NCBI GenBank assembly: GCA_021732995.1
Contig: JAKFWA010000027.1
Coordinates: 110,822 to 174,821, forward strand
Direction: 5' to 3'
DNA: 64,000 nucleotides
Source of the DNA: Planctomycetaceae bacterium
GTDB taxonomy: Bacteria > Planctomycetota > Planctomycetia > Planctomycetales > Planctomycetaceae
Part shown: positions 38,614-47,576 of the stretch, piece after piece
Layout: every line of letters starts with the position of its first letter
How positions within the stretch are numbered: position 1 is the stretch's first letter
Notes under the pieces: generated by a model
What the model was told of the DNA's origin: nothing
The model's database searches: none
Seen by the model: the letters and a program-made list of their open reading frames with translations, nothing else
Program-made: the position numbers and the translations under genes

Positions 38614-39451
38614 GGTCGTGTTGACAATTAAGCGAGTAGCAGCATGGAAGCTGCTAAGTGGATGAATGCCAAGAAATTGCGAGCGGTTTTATCGTAGCGG
38701 GTGGCGGCATTGCTTGAGCTTCGCGAAGAGACGCTCAATGTGGTTGCGTTCGCGGTAGAGCTCTCGGTCGTAGTCGCGCTGATCCAGGCGGTTACTCCGC
38801 GGTGGTATGACCGCCTGGGCTCCCTGATCGCGGATTATTCGCAGCACTTCAATTCCATCGTAACCCTTGTCCGCGATGACATGCTCCGACGGCAGCCCGG
38901 ACAGCGAGGATTCGGCCTGAGCGATGTCGTGCGCCTGGCCGGGTGTCAGGAGAGACTTCACCGGATTGCCAAGCCCATCGCAGACCGCGTGGATCTTCGT
39001 CCCGAACCCGCCGGGTGATCGGCCAAGCTGCTGATTCCCACTTTTTAAAGTACCCTGTCGCATGCAAGTGGGCGCGAATGAGGGTGGCGTCCAACATCAC
39101 CCACTCCAGATCGGGGTCTTGCAGAGCCGCGAAAACTGTCTGCCACACACCCTTCTTCGTCCAGCGATTAAACCGTTGGAAGACGCTGTTCCACGGACCA
39201 AAACGCTCAGGAAGATCACGCCACGGCGCCCCGTCCGAGCCATCCAAAGCACGGCGTCTAAGAACAAGCGATTGTCTTGACCGCGCCGCCCGGAACTCCC
39301 CGGTCGACCCGGCAACAACACTTCCACGCGTTCCCATTGCTCGTCAGATAATTCAAAGCGACTCATCACAATCTCTTCATCCTTGAGGGCCATTTACCGC
39401 TCCCAACTTATGATCCTTCGCCGCTTTCGCACGGGCAATGTCAACACGGCC
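38614..39451 (-). mobile_element. IS5-family insertion sequence, degenerate
   Basis: Terminal inverted repeats begin GG(T/C)CGTGTTGACA at 38614 and, inverted, end at 39451. Between them is a transposase in several frames on the minus strand. No clear target-site duplication. It separates the RND pump gene from its outer-membrane factor gene. Confidence 0.8.
38628..39366 (-). pseudogene. IS5-family DDE transposase, multiple frameshifts
   Basis: Four segments in shifting frames: SRFELSDEQWERVEVLLPGR and DNRLFLDAVLWMARTG; then GAPWRDLPERFGPWNSVF and VMLDATLIRAHLHATG; then QQLGRSPGGFGTKIHAVCDG through YRERNHIERLFAKLK; finally ATRYDKTARNFLAFIHLA. One shift could be the programmed one known in this family. 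Three shifts in one gene argue that it is dead. Confidence 0.85.
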
Positions 39452-39674
39452 TCAAGGCGTTCAATGTCTATCGAGCAACTAACCCCCGCAAGACCGGGGA
39501 ACATTGACCTGCTGACTTGGCAAGCTGGTGAGCTTTTTTGGCCTGCCAAACGCTAAGTTCAGGTTGCTGATCGAAAACCCGATAATCATTCACGAGGTGC
39601 TAACTCACGAAGGTCGCTTTGTCCTTCGATTCAACCCGCCAGCAGCAAGCCGGGACGTTTCGCAGGGAGGCGAT

Positions 39675-41153
39675 ATGTGGCAGGTTCGTTGGTTGTCCGC
39701 GTGCGGACTATTGCTGTTCGCAATCATTGGCTGCCGAACATCAGCGACTCGCGTTGGTGAGAAGTTTTCACAGCCAGCCTCGCGCCCCGCTGAAGCGCGT
39801 CACGGCGTGGACGATTCGCAATCGCTGGCTTCCTCACGGCCGAAGTCGGCGGAGGGCATCGTCACAGCGACCTACGAAGAGGCGACTGCGGTTCAGGCTC
39901 CGCCCGAACCTGTGACTGGTCTGTCGCTCGACTCGGTCGAGGAGTTGTCTTTGGATCGGCTGATCGCGGAAGTACAGGCGGTGCATCCTTCATTCGAAGC
40001 GATGTATGCGGCGTGGCAAGCCGCGTCGGCGAAATATCCGCAGGTCATCTCGCTCGACGACCCGATGTTTGGTGCGACGTTCGCTCCCGCATCGTTTGGT
40101 TCGCGCGATGTGGAATCGGCTTACGCCATCGAAGCGTCGCAGAAGATTCCTTGGCACGGGAAGCGTGCTCTGCGCGGTGTCGCCGCGAGTTGGGAAGCCG
40201 ACAGTGCCTCGCGGGATGTCGAGACCACTCGGCAAAAGCTCGCCGAGGCGGCCGAACTCGCGTTCTGGGATTACTACGTCGTCCGGCGACAACTGGAACT
40301 GAACGAGCAGAACAATGACATCTTGAAGGCGTTTCGCGAGAACGCCGTGAGTCGCTATGAAGGCAATTTCGTCACACAGCAAGATGTGCTACAAGCCGAC
40401 GTCGAACTCGCCAACCTGGAGCAACGTCGTATCGAACTGGATCGCGTGGACCGAGTCGCCTCCGGCCGCATCAACGTCCTGCTCCGCCGCAAGCCGACGG
40501 AACCGCTGCCACCGCCGCCGAAATCACTCGTCCGTGACATCGACCTTCCGAACATTGATGGATTGCTAGCGCTGGCCATCGAACAGCGGCCCGACATTGC
40601 CGCAGTGGCCGCGCGTACTCAAGCCGAACAAGCCAAGGTCGCCTTGGCCTGCAAGCAATACTACCCCGACGCCGAACTCTTCGGCCGCTATGACAAGTTC
40701 TGGCAACCGACTTCAACACAAAGCGATCTGCAAGGGCAAGTCGGAGCACGGATCAACGTCCCGATCTATCGCGCCCGCCTCAACGCCGCCGTCTGCGAAG
40801 CCATGCAGCAACTCGCCAAAGCCCGCGCCGAATACGATCAACTCGTGCTGGAGGTCCAGTCCGACGTCCAATCCACCTTTGAGCAAGTCCGCGAATCGCA
40901 GCGCACCGTCACGCTCTACGCCGACAAACTCGTCCCGATCGCCGAGCAAAACGTCGGGGTGGCCCGCTCCAATTACGACACGTCCAAGATCACATTCCTG
41001 GAACTCGCAATCTCGCAAAGACAACTCATCGAAGCCCGTGACCGTCAAGTCCAAGCTCAAGTCGAACTCCAACGCCGCCTCGCCACTCTGCGGCGAGCGG
41101 CCGGGGGTTCCTTGCCGGATGCTCCGAGTCCCGTGCCCCAGACCGAACCCTAA
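39675..41153 (+). CDS. Outer-membrane efflux protein (TolC/CusC family lipoprotein)
   Basis: 492 residues. AGGGAGG lies just before 39675, where a lipoprotein signal (LLLFAIIGC) begins; longer in-frame starts lack this. Two OEP repeats follow, with ALNxxDIL-like helices (RRQLELNEQNNDILKAF, then RTVTLYADKLVPIAEQN and FLELAISQRQLIEARDR). It forms the outer-membrane channel of the efflux complex. The only such gene in the window, so it may serve all three RND pumps. Confidence 0.88.
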   Translation: MWQVRWLSACGLLLFAIIGCRTSATRVGEKFSQPASRPAEARHGVDDSQSLASSRPKSAEGIVTATYEEATAVQAPPEPVTGLSLDSVEELSLDRLIAEVQAVHPSFEAMYAAWQAASAKYPQVISLDDPMFGATFAPASFGSRDVESAYAIEASQKIPWHGKRALRGVAASWEADSASRDVETTRQKLAEAAELAFWDYYVVRRQLELNEQNNDILKAFRENAVSRYEGNFVTQQDVLQADVELANLEQRRIELDRVDRVASGRINVLLRRKPTEPLPPPPKSLVRDIDLPNIDGLLALAIEQRPDIAAVAARTQAEQAKVALACKQYYPDAELFGRYDKFWQPTSTQSDLQGQVGARINVPIYRARLNAAVCEAMQQLAKARAEYDQLVLEVQSDVQSTFEQVRESQRTVTLYADKLVPIAEQNVGVARSNYDTSKITFLELAISQRQLIEARDRQVQAQVELQRRLATLRRAAGGSLPDAPSPVPQTEP

Positions 41154-41168
41154 CCGAGCCGAGTCGGA

Positions 41169-42128
41169 TCAGTCGGCCATGACCGTCATCTTTCTCTCCA
41201 TGACGGAAACCCGCTGGTCCGACTTGGCTTCGAGAAGCGAATGCTGAGCGAGCTTGCGCAATTTCTGCGAAGCGGCAAATGTTCGCCATTCCGATTCGAG
41301 TGTTGACCACGACTCAACGCCATAAATATCGCGCAGAGCTTTCTCGTAGCCATCGCGTTGTCCGGCTTCGACAAACCGGACGAACTGCTCCGGTGTGCCG
41401 CGTTCCATCAACAACCCAGTCAACGTCACGCTTTGGCCGTAGAACGACGCGCGGAATTCGGGAGTTGGGCCGTTCTCCAGCGACACGAGTTGACGCAGGC
41501 TCACGGTTCGACCGGCGGACATCACGCCGCGCAGTTCGTTTAAGCGGCGCTGCAGCTTGTCCGGGGACTCGGCCAGCATGGCGATGCCTTCATCAGCCCA
41601 CGCGGGGATGCGGCGTTCGGTGAAGCGGTCGGCGAGGACGACGTGCGTCAGTTCGTGAGGCAGGGATTCGGTGAGCCAACCTTCGGCGTCGGATCGCAGG
41701 TCGATTCGACGCTCGGCGACTCGTCCTTTGTCGAGTCGGACGGTCGAGCAGCCTGATGTTCGCTCGCTGCCAGGGCCGAGCGTGCGGCAGTAGGCACCAA
41801 CCGTTGCATGGACGATGGCCTCACAGCACGGTTGCCAGTTGGCGGAGTTGTCACCCAACCACATCGTTTGGGTGCGTGTCTTCGATCGTTCGCACGCTTC
41901 GGCGAGTTCGCGAAAGCGTTCGGCGGACGAGCAGCAGTGAACTCGGAAATTTGGTGTCTCGGCGACGTAGCACTGACAGCACCGGCAGGCCGAGCATCGT
42001 AACGTGACGGTCGCTGATTCGGTCGCCGTCGTGTCTGCCGCGCGAAGGAGTCCTCCCCGAAGCAGACAGCGAAGACGCAAGCCATAGCAACCGTTGTCCG
42101 CATGAGTGTTTTTCCAAGCGCTCCGCAT
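41169..42128 (-). CDS. Secreted gluzincin-type peptidase (MA-like), possibly frameshifted at signal peptide
   Basis: Body with LPHELTHVVLADRF and IPAWADEGIAML, the HExxH-like metal site plus downstream Glu of MA-clan peptidases; Cys-rich first third. Its own frame has a poor N-terminus. A proper signal peptide (MRTTVAMACVFAVCFGEDSFA) starts at 42103 in another frame and would join the body if two bases of a CG-rich run near 42050 were removed. The true start is therefore unsettled. Convergent with the outer-membrane factor gene. Confidence 0.65.
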   Translation of the reverse strand: MRSAWKNTHADNGCYGLRLRCLLRGGLLRAADTTATESATVTLRCSACRCCQCYVAETPNFRVHCCSSAERFRELAEACERSKTRTQTMWLGDNSANWQPCCEAIVHATVGAYCRTLGPGSERTSGCSTVRLDKGRVAERRIDLRSDAEGWLTESLPHELTHVVLADRFTERRIPAWADEGIAMLAESPDKLQRRLNELRGVMSAGRTVSLRQLVSLENGPTPEFRASFYGQSVTLTGLLMERGTPEQFVRFVEAGQRDGYEKALRDIYGVESWSTLESEWRTFAASQKLRKLAQHSLLEAKSDQRVSVMERKMTVMAD

Positions 42129-42923
42129 TGGCGGGCCTGAATTCAGAAGGCTCTCTAGGCTGGGACTAAAGGAATCGCCGTGCCGTAACTCGACGAAAGC
42201 CACAAGGTCTGGCCGGGAAGTGAGTAGCAGCATTTGCTGCGTTTTCTCGTGCTGGCGGCTGTGCTCAGTTCACTTTCAGCCGTGCCAGCCGTTAGCGATC
42301 ACTTCCTCTGTGCTGGCGGTCGCGAGTTCGCCACGTACTTCAGACGGGTCGTTGATGCAACGCAGCGCGCGAGTGAGCACATGACGGCGAAAGAGTTCGT
42401 GTTACCAGTCGTTGATGGACTCTCTACGCAATCTCTGCACGCACGAGTTGCGGCGGATTCCGTTCGGCGGTCCTGACGAGTCGCACTCGTGCCACATCAA
42501 ATGAGAAGGATCAATGTCGTCATCAAGGCCCAACCCGGTTGGGGAGACGAATCATGCGGCCCAACATGCTCAATCGACGAACTCTGCTGATGGCGGTCTA
42601 GAAAAGCTCTATCCACATCTACGATATTGGCGCAGAACTTTTGCAACTCTCCGCTTAAACGACCGCACCAGCCATCCCACATACGACTTGATCTCGACAG
42701 CGTCCCGTTTGAACTTACCCACATCAGCTGGCTCAACTCGGTTCGGTGGCAGATGCTCGCGTTCCATGTGCGATCGTCTTGCGTTCACGAAGTAATTGAG
42801 GGCGGCTCCCGAAGATCGCAGCCTTTTGGGTGCGGATCATACCTAGCCCCTGAGGATGAGTCGCTCACATGATCCATCCAGATCGAGCTCAGCAATGAGG
42901 ATGTTACATCTGCGTAAGCCCAG
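42129..42923. other. Spacer, no secure gene
   Basis: A weak possibility is an 80-residue frame from a TTG at 42234 with a signal-like start (LLRFLVLAAVLSSLSAV) but poor ribosome-binding site. Otherwise only copy 3 of the dispersed repeat is seen. The stretch precedes the 3' end of the integrase gene. Confidence 0.4.
42644..42716. repeat. Dispersed intergenic repeat, copy 3 of 3
   Basis: Matches 8309-8379 and 24917-24984, including the longest shared block GTCCCGTTTGAACTT with copy 2 and the ACTTGAT box with copy 1. Confidence 0.62.
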
Positions 42924-44489
42924 CTACTCGAATCCATACTCTGACGCCAGCCATGTGATGGCCGCATCGAACAACTTCTGTGGGGCAGTTGTATAGTGCT
43001 TGTCCGACATTTTCTGAGGTGCATGACCGAGGAACAGGTCTTCGATGCCGTTGAATCGCTCGTTGTCTCGGAGCTTCGACGAAGAAGTTTTTTTGAGGGA
43101 CTTCAGCGGCTTGGTGATGCCAAGTTTCTTTGTGAGACGGAAGAACGCGGTGCGGATGTTGTCGCACTTTCCGTAGTTTCCTTCAGCGTCGAGTTGCTCG
43201 GACCAAAGCGGCGTGCCATTGCCATTCACGAGAGCGCGATCGCCGTCGTTCTGATTGAAGAACTCCTTCAGTAATTTCGCGGTCTCGTGCCACAGTAGAT
43301 AGTTCACGGTGGGGACAGATTCAAAGTTATCCGTCTTCGATCGCTTGCGGATGATTCGTCCGGACTTCAAATCAACTTCGGACTTCTTGAGGTCGCCAAT
43401 ATCCTTCTGGGTCATGCCGCAGTTCAGCATCAACAGCACAAAGAGCTTGGTGCGTCCCGATGCCGCCTTCAACAATCGGTGCACCTCTTCATTATCGAAG
43501 ACGACTACTTCCCGACTCTCAGCGACGATTCTTAGCGACTTCGATTTCGATCCTAGAATTCGGGGTAGTGCGGGGATTGCTTCCATTTCCCATAGCCAGC
43601 GAACAAACCCTTTGACCGTGGAGAGACGTTCCTTTGCTGTGATCGTTGATATCCCACGAGCCTGACCTGGTTTAGACCCCTCAGCTTTTTTTCTTGTTCT
43701 ATGGACCTGTTGAAGCAGGTGGGTGTGATAGTCACGAAGTTGTTGGCCATCGATATCGGACAGAACTGCGTCTTTCGGCAACCAGTTCTTGAACTGATCC
43801 AAGTGAAGGCGGATCACATTGGATCTTCCCACGGACAATTCACCCCGTGCCGCCTCTTGCTGCTTCTGCTCTAAAAAAAGTTTGATGTGCTCTTCCACTA
43901 GGTGGGATCGAATCGCGACTCGACGTTGTTGAGTCGCTAGGCGGTCATCCCAAATCTCTTTGGCGATCCTCAGAGAACTGCCATCGAGTTCCTGCATGAT
44001 TTCGCGAGCTCTGTCGGGAGTTATCGGAGTGTACGGGATGTGTGTCACTTCTCCCGCTGCCAAAGAGCTTGCAGCGCGTTCAAAAAGATCATCAGGTAGT
44101 GTGATCTTCACAGGCTCAAACAGGGCTCCGAAGCGATCGTTGGCCGACAACGGCTTTGGGATAGGTGCCTCTATGCGGGCACGTAGATCAGCTCGTTTCT
44201 CGAACGCCAGCTGAGCCATATGCAGATCGCCGTAACGCGTGGCCCAAGTGTGAACCTGATCCCAAACATCAATCTCCGTCTCGTACTCAGCGTGATGCTT
44301 TCTGGGAGCCTCGGCATCTATCTTCAGCTTGTCCAACTCCCATTGCTTCACTGCGGCGTCGTACGCTTCGCGGTCGGACTTACCTCGCCCGCCGTTGAAG
44401 TAGTAGACCTTGCCTCGGTACTTCTTACGCCAGCGACCGGATCGCCCGTCTCGGCCCGGCTGCCAGGTGAGGTTCTGGGTTCGTGACAT
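42924..44489 (-). CDS. Tyrosine-type recombinase/integrase, diverged active site
   Basis: 521 residues. N-terminal DNA-binding part, core-binding helices near 190-290, catalytic domain from about 320. LGHAP (His near 489) and the Tyr of HYTTAP (near 499) are present. The first catalytic Arg position reads CGMTQKDI near 355 with no Arg, and the HxxR box reads KSLKKT near 463-467 with Lys for both His and Arg. It lies next to a tRNA 3' fragment, the usual place for an integrase beside its attachment site. Whether it is active is open. Confidence 0.82.
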   Translation of the reverse strand: MSRTQNLTWQPGRDGRSGRWRKKYRGKVYYFNGGRGKSDREAYDAAVKQWELDKLKIDAEAPRKHHAEYETEIDVWDQVHTWATRYGDLHMAQLAFEKRADLRARIEAPIPKPLSANDRFGALFEPVKITLPDDLFERAASSLAAGEVTHIPYTPITPDRAREIMQELDGSSLRIAKEIWDDRLATQQRRVAIRSHLVEEHIKLFLEQKQQEAARGELSVGRSNVIRLHLDQFKNWLPKDAVLSDIDGQQLRDYHTHLLQQVHRTRKKAEGSKPGQARGISTITAKERLSTVKGFVRWLWEMEAIPALPRILGSKSKSLRIVAESREVVVFDNEEVHRLLKAASGRTKLFVLLMLNCGMTQKDIGDLKKSEVDLKSGRIIRKRSKTDNFESVPTVNYLLWHETAKLLKEFFNQNDGDRALVNGNGTPLWSEQLDAEGNYGKCDNIRTAFFRLTKKLGITKPLKSLKKTSSSKLRDNERFNGIEDLFLGHAPQKMSDKHYTTAPQKLFDAAITWLASEYGFE

Positions 44490-44619
44490 CGGTAAATTGG
44501 ACCTGCGAGTCAGGAGATACCTTCGGAGATACCTTTTTGGCTCCGATTTGTCGAAAAATGGTATCTCGCTGATTTCTCAAGTCAAGTAATTGCAATGATT
44601 TACAATTTCGACGCAGATG

Positions 44620-44661
44620 TTCGGGACGTAGAGGCCGCAGGTTCAAATCCTGTCATCCCGA
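44620..44661 (+). other. tRNA-Pro 3' fragment, probable attachment site
   Basis: The 42 bases read as anticodon loop TTCGGGA (anticodon CGG), 3' anticodon strand, variable loop, T-arm (GCAGG-TTCAAAT-CCTGT), acceptor strand CATCCCG and discriminator A, the 3' half of a tRNA-Pro. Upstream bases do not pair to complete the molecule, so the 5' half is absent. The next bases are not CCA, common where CCA is added later. Fragment plus adjacent integrase indicate an att half-site; the element would lie to the left. Confidence 0.7.
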
Positions 44662-46133
44662 CTTGATGAGACGAGAAGCCCTTCGACGAGCACGTCGAAG
44701 GGCTTTCTCATTGTGGGAACGAGAGTTGTGTCGTCGAGTCGGCAGTTCAAAAACACGATTTCGAGGATTCGACGTTTTGTGGCGTAATCGGCGGTAAGCC
44801 ATTTCTGGCGAAGCGATTGCGAAAGTTCAAAAACTTTCACTGCCAGGTCGCACATTTCGTCGTGCGAGCGGTCCACAACATCCAGTTGGAGTTTCAGACC
44901 GGCGATTCTGTCGCGCAGATCAGTCTGCTTCGCGGCGAAGAGATCAGCGTCAATCTCTTGGCTGATTCGCATGTCTACAAGACGGTTCTGCTGGCTGACG
45001 GTCAGCGTCAATTGACGATTGAGTTCGGCTCGTTGGGCTAGCGAGTCTGCTTGAGTGTCCTTGGTCTGCGAACGCAATACGGCAAGAACCCACTCGCGGA
45101 TGTCTTCGTTCTCGATTCGCATCTTGTCGAAAATCGCGAGCACTTGTCGATCGATGTCGGCTTCGGTGACGCGGGTGCGCGGATGCTGGGGGACGTTGTA
45201 GTATGTGCAGCGGTAGTAGACGTAGTGTCGTTCTCCCGATTTCGACTTTTTCGTTTTCCGTTCTCCGGTGATTGGATGACCGCAATGACCGCAGACGATT
45301 CGCTCGCTGGCATAGGTCATTTCGTGTGACTGGTAAACGTGACCGCCGAGCAATGCTTGAACGCGGTCCCACGTCGCACGGTCGGTGAGCGGTTCGTGCT
45401 TGCCGGGATACCATTGACCTCGGAACTCGATCTCACCGATGTAGTCGCGGTCGCGGAGAATCGAGTGCAACGAGCTTCGCGGAAACTTCGGCGACGACTC
45501 CCGGAAGCACCGTCCTTCCCCTTCCAAGCGACTGGCCAGACTGTCGAGCGTCAGATTGTGATAGGCGAAGAGTTCAAAGATGCGGCGGACATTGGGGCCG
45601 GTGACGGGATCGATTTCGACAATGCCGCGTCCGTTCTTCCGCAGATTGCGGTAGCCGTAGGGCGCTTTGCCGACGAACCATCCTTCTCGGATGCGGCGTT
45701 CCAATCCTTCACGAACGTCAAGCGACTGCTGTTCGGTGTAGAAGCTGGCCATGTTCGCCAGGGTGCGGCGCATCATGCGACCGGCGGGATTGCTGTCTGT
45801 TGGCTGAGACACCGAGATGAAGGGGACGCCGTATTCGGATTCGATCCGCTCCAGTTCGACGTAATCGAAGAGATTCCGGGCGGCACGGTCAACCTTATAG
45901 AACAGCAGTCCGTCGAGACCGGGCGCGTTCTTCTTGGCGTAGGTGATCAGCTCGCGAAACGAGCGGCGTTCGTCGGATTTGCTCGCGGTCTCAGCAATCT
46001 TGAAGAGTTTGACAATCGTCCCGTCGTGCGACTCGGCGTAGCGCTTCAGGGCGTCTTCCTGCACTTCAAGCGAGAATCCCTCGCGTTCTTGCTCACGGCT
46101 GCTGACCCGAGCCAATGCGACGAACTGTTTCAT
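44643..46133 (-). CDS. Large serine recombinase (resolvase/invertase family)
   Basis: 497 residues from the ATG at 46133, which has GGAG 6 bases upstream. Resolvase domain 1-150 with catalytic Ser in ARVSSREQ (residue 11 or 12), recombinase domain about 160-265 (GWFVGKAPYGYRN), zinc ribbon near 290-330 (CGHCG...C), then a coiled coil. The last residues SSSRDDRI are antisense translation of the tRNA terminator and T-arm, so the natural end is uncertain. It starts inside the preceding small gene (41-bp overlap), so both are co-expressed. Confidence 0.9.
   Translation of the reverse strand: MKQFVALARVSSREQEREGFSLEVQEDALKRYAESHDGTIVKLFKIAETASKSDERRSFRELITYAKKNAPGLDGLLFYKVDRAARNLFDYVELERIESEYGVPFISVSQPTDSNPAGRMMRRTLANMASFYTEQQSLDVREGLERRIREGWFVGKAPYGYRNLRKNGRGIVEIDPVTGPNVRRIFELFAYHNLTLDSLASRLEGEGRCFRESSPKFPRSSLHSILRDRDYIGEIEFRGQWYPGKHEPLTDRATWDRVQALLGGHVYQSHEMTYASERIVCGHCGHPITGERKTKKSKSGERHYVYYRCTYYNVPQHPRTRVTEADIDRQVLAIFDKMRIENEDIREWVLAVLRSQTKDTQADSLAQRAELNRQLTLTVSQQNRLVDMRISQEIDADLFAAKQTDLRDRIAGLKLQLDVVDRSHDEMCDLAVKVFELSQSLRQKWLTADYATKRRILEIVFLNCRLDDTTLVPTMRKPFDVLVEGLLVSSSRDDRI
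44675..44709 (+). terminator. Intrinsic terminator of the former tRNA-Pro gene
   Basis: Perfect 13-bp stem (44676-44688 with 44693-44705), loop AGCA, then TCTCATT. It follows the tRNA fragment by 14 bases, as a tRNA terminator would, and lies inside the 3' end of the opposing recombinase gene. Confidence 0.7.
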
Positions 46134-46350
46134 GGCCATCTCCGCTCGACAACAAGTCCACCAATTGCCCCACACTCATGATGATCTCCAAAGCATCTGC
46201 CGGGATCAACTGATCTTGGTAGTACGGCTGCCAAACACGGATGGTGTGCTCCAGCAGTTCGGGCGTCACCCACGACGGAGCGCCTGCGGGCACTCGTATC
46301 GTCGCTGGCGTTGATCGAGAACCGTCGGAGCGGTCAGCACGTTTTGGCAT
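46093..46350 (-). CDS. Small recombinase-associated protein
   Basis: 85 residues, overlapping the recombinase start by 41 bases. Conserved-looking core WVTPELLEHTIRVWQPYYQ and DALEIIMSVGQLVDLL; no recognised domain. Tight coupling suggests a helper of the recombinase, perhaps a directionality factor, but this is inference. Confidence 0.7.
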   Translation of the reverse strand: MPKRADRSDGSRSTPATIRVPAGAPSWVTPELLEHTIRVWQPYYQDQLIPADALEIIMSVGQLVDLLSSGDGHETVRRIGSGQQP

Positions 46351-46362
46351 CGTGACGGCTCC

Positions 46363-46983
46363 TCAAAACAAACGGCGCTCGACTTGATTGCCGTAGACGG
46401 TCCAACCGGAGTTCGGTTGTTCCTCGCGGCCGTAAAGTTCCAGATATGGCCCCGGACTGACCCGCTCGATGAGTTCTCGAAAGCAAAATGGTTTTCGGCT
46501 GTGAACCGTCCGTCGCGCCAGGTGCCAACTGCGGGATGTCCGATCCTGAAACGGAAGATTGCCGCGAACGCCGAGAAGCAAGTACTCGTGCGACACGCGC
46601 CAATAGTTGCCCATGCCGAGTTGCGGCTTGACCCAAATCAGGCACGACTTGTACTTGAATCCCCAAGCTCGAATGACATCGAACGCCTCGCGAAGAAAAG
46701 CGTTGGTGGTCCACAAATGCAGGTGTGCTTCGTCAGCCGCTAATTGGCGGACAGGTTCGTTGCGAATGTCATTCAGTGACAATGTGCGGTAGTGGTTCTC
46801 TGCGGCTCCGCGTGCAGCCGTGTTGGTGTACGGCCAGGGTGGGTCGGCGTAGATCGTGGGAAACCTTGTGCCGGATTCGACCAGCTCACTCAAATCGCGA
46901 ACGATTGACGGCGGCGAATGTGCGGCTGCGTCCGCCCCCATTGCCGGATCAGTCGAATCGGATTGTGGTGGCTGATGGCTCAC
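46363..46983 (-). CDS. MT-A70 family adenine methyltransferase
   Basis: 206 residues from a GTG that overlaps the preceding stop (GTGA). SAM-dependent N6-adenine methyltransferase with catalytic DPPW at 47-50, WVKPQLGMGNYWR and ELYGR near the end. Phage- and element-borne members methylate DNA, often to evade restriction. No partner endonuclease is seen, so it is probably an orphan. Confidence 0.9.
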   Translation of the reverse strand: MSHQPPQSDSTDPAMGADAAAHSPPSIVRDLSELVESGTRFPTIYADPPWPYTNTAARGAAENHYRTLSLNDIRNEPVRQLAADEAHLHLWTTNAFLREAFDVIRAWGFKYKSCLIWVKPQLGMGNYWRVSHEYLLLGVRGNLPFQDRTSRSWHLARRTVHSRKPFCFRELIERVSPGPYLELYGREEQPNSGWTVYGNQVERRLF

Positions 46984-47222
46984 GATTGCCGTGGCCCCCC
47001 GCTTAGCAGAATCCAGGTGTGGGCTTTGTCGAGGACATGGCGAACGAGCGGCAGATCATCGGGAGAGAATCGGGTGGACTGCTTCCATTCCGTGCCGTTG
47101 CGGAAGAGGCGTGCCACGGTCACGACGTGGCGCACTACCGTGCCCTGTTTCTTTCGCCAGACACGGGCCACGATCAGACTTCGACGGATTTCGTAAACCG
47201 GGCGACGGGCCATATCAGCCAT
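46980..47222 (-). CDS. Small protein, family shared with 48360-48617
   Basis: 80 residues. Start ATG at 47222 overlaps the upstream stop (ATGGCTGA). Pattern R-x-L-I-V-A-R-V-W, VTVARLFRNG, STRFSPDDLPLVRHVL and ending WILLSG is repeated in the gene at 48360-48617, showing two members of one cassette family. Short beta-strand then helix, similar in size to small single-domain element proteins. Function unknown. Confidence 0.7.
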   Translation of the reverse strand: MADMARRPVYEIRRSLIVARVWRKKQGTVVRHVVTVARLFRNGTEWKQSTRFSPDDLPLVRHVLDKAHTWILLSGGPRQS

Positions 47223-47538
47223 CCTCCCGTTGGTCGCGGTCTGGTTTCTCAGCGAAGCCAGCAAGTTCTGATCGCAACGCTGAAGGAAGGCATCCATCGT
47301 CAGCGAGAATTGCAGCCAGCACGCGACAGAGTTTCGCAAGATGCAGCACGTCTTCGGGCTTGAAGAGTTGTGCGACATGACCGCTGCCTGGCAGCATTCG
47401 GTAGATGTTGAATCGGTAGGTCCATCCTGAATCCGAGTCACCGGATTTCCAGATCGAAGACACGAGTGGCCCAGCACCGGCCATCGTGTATGGTTTCTGA
47501 GTTCGCCTGACTTTGCGGCGGTTGTATTGTCGTGGCAT
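47215..47538 (-). CDS. Small hypothetical protein
   Basis: 107 residues starting at 47538. Basic N-terminus (MPRQYNRRKVRRTQ), a middle segment WTYRFNIYRMLPGSG and a helical end LCRVLAAILADDG. First gene of the coupled run leading to the methyltransferase and recombinase. No family recognised. Confidence 0.65.
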   Translation of the reverse strand: MPRQYNRRKVRRTQKPYTMAGAGPLVSSIWKSGDSDSGWTYRFNIYRMLPGSGHVAQLFKPEDVLHLAKLCRVLAAILADDGCLPSALRSELAGFAEKPDRDQREDG

Positions 47539-47576
47539 GTGAGGCTCGCAAGGGTTCTCGAAATCCAATGGGCTTG

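Noticed and set aside
44620..44661. Complete tRNA-Pro gene
   Set aside because: Upstream bases cannot form the anticodon 5' strand, D-arm or acceptor 5' strand; only the 3' half is present.
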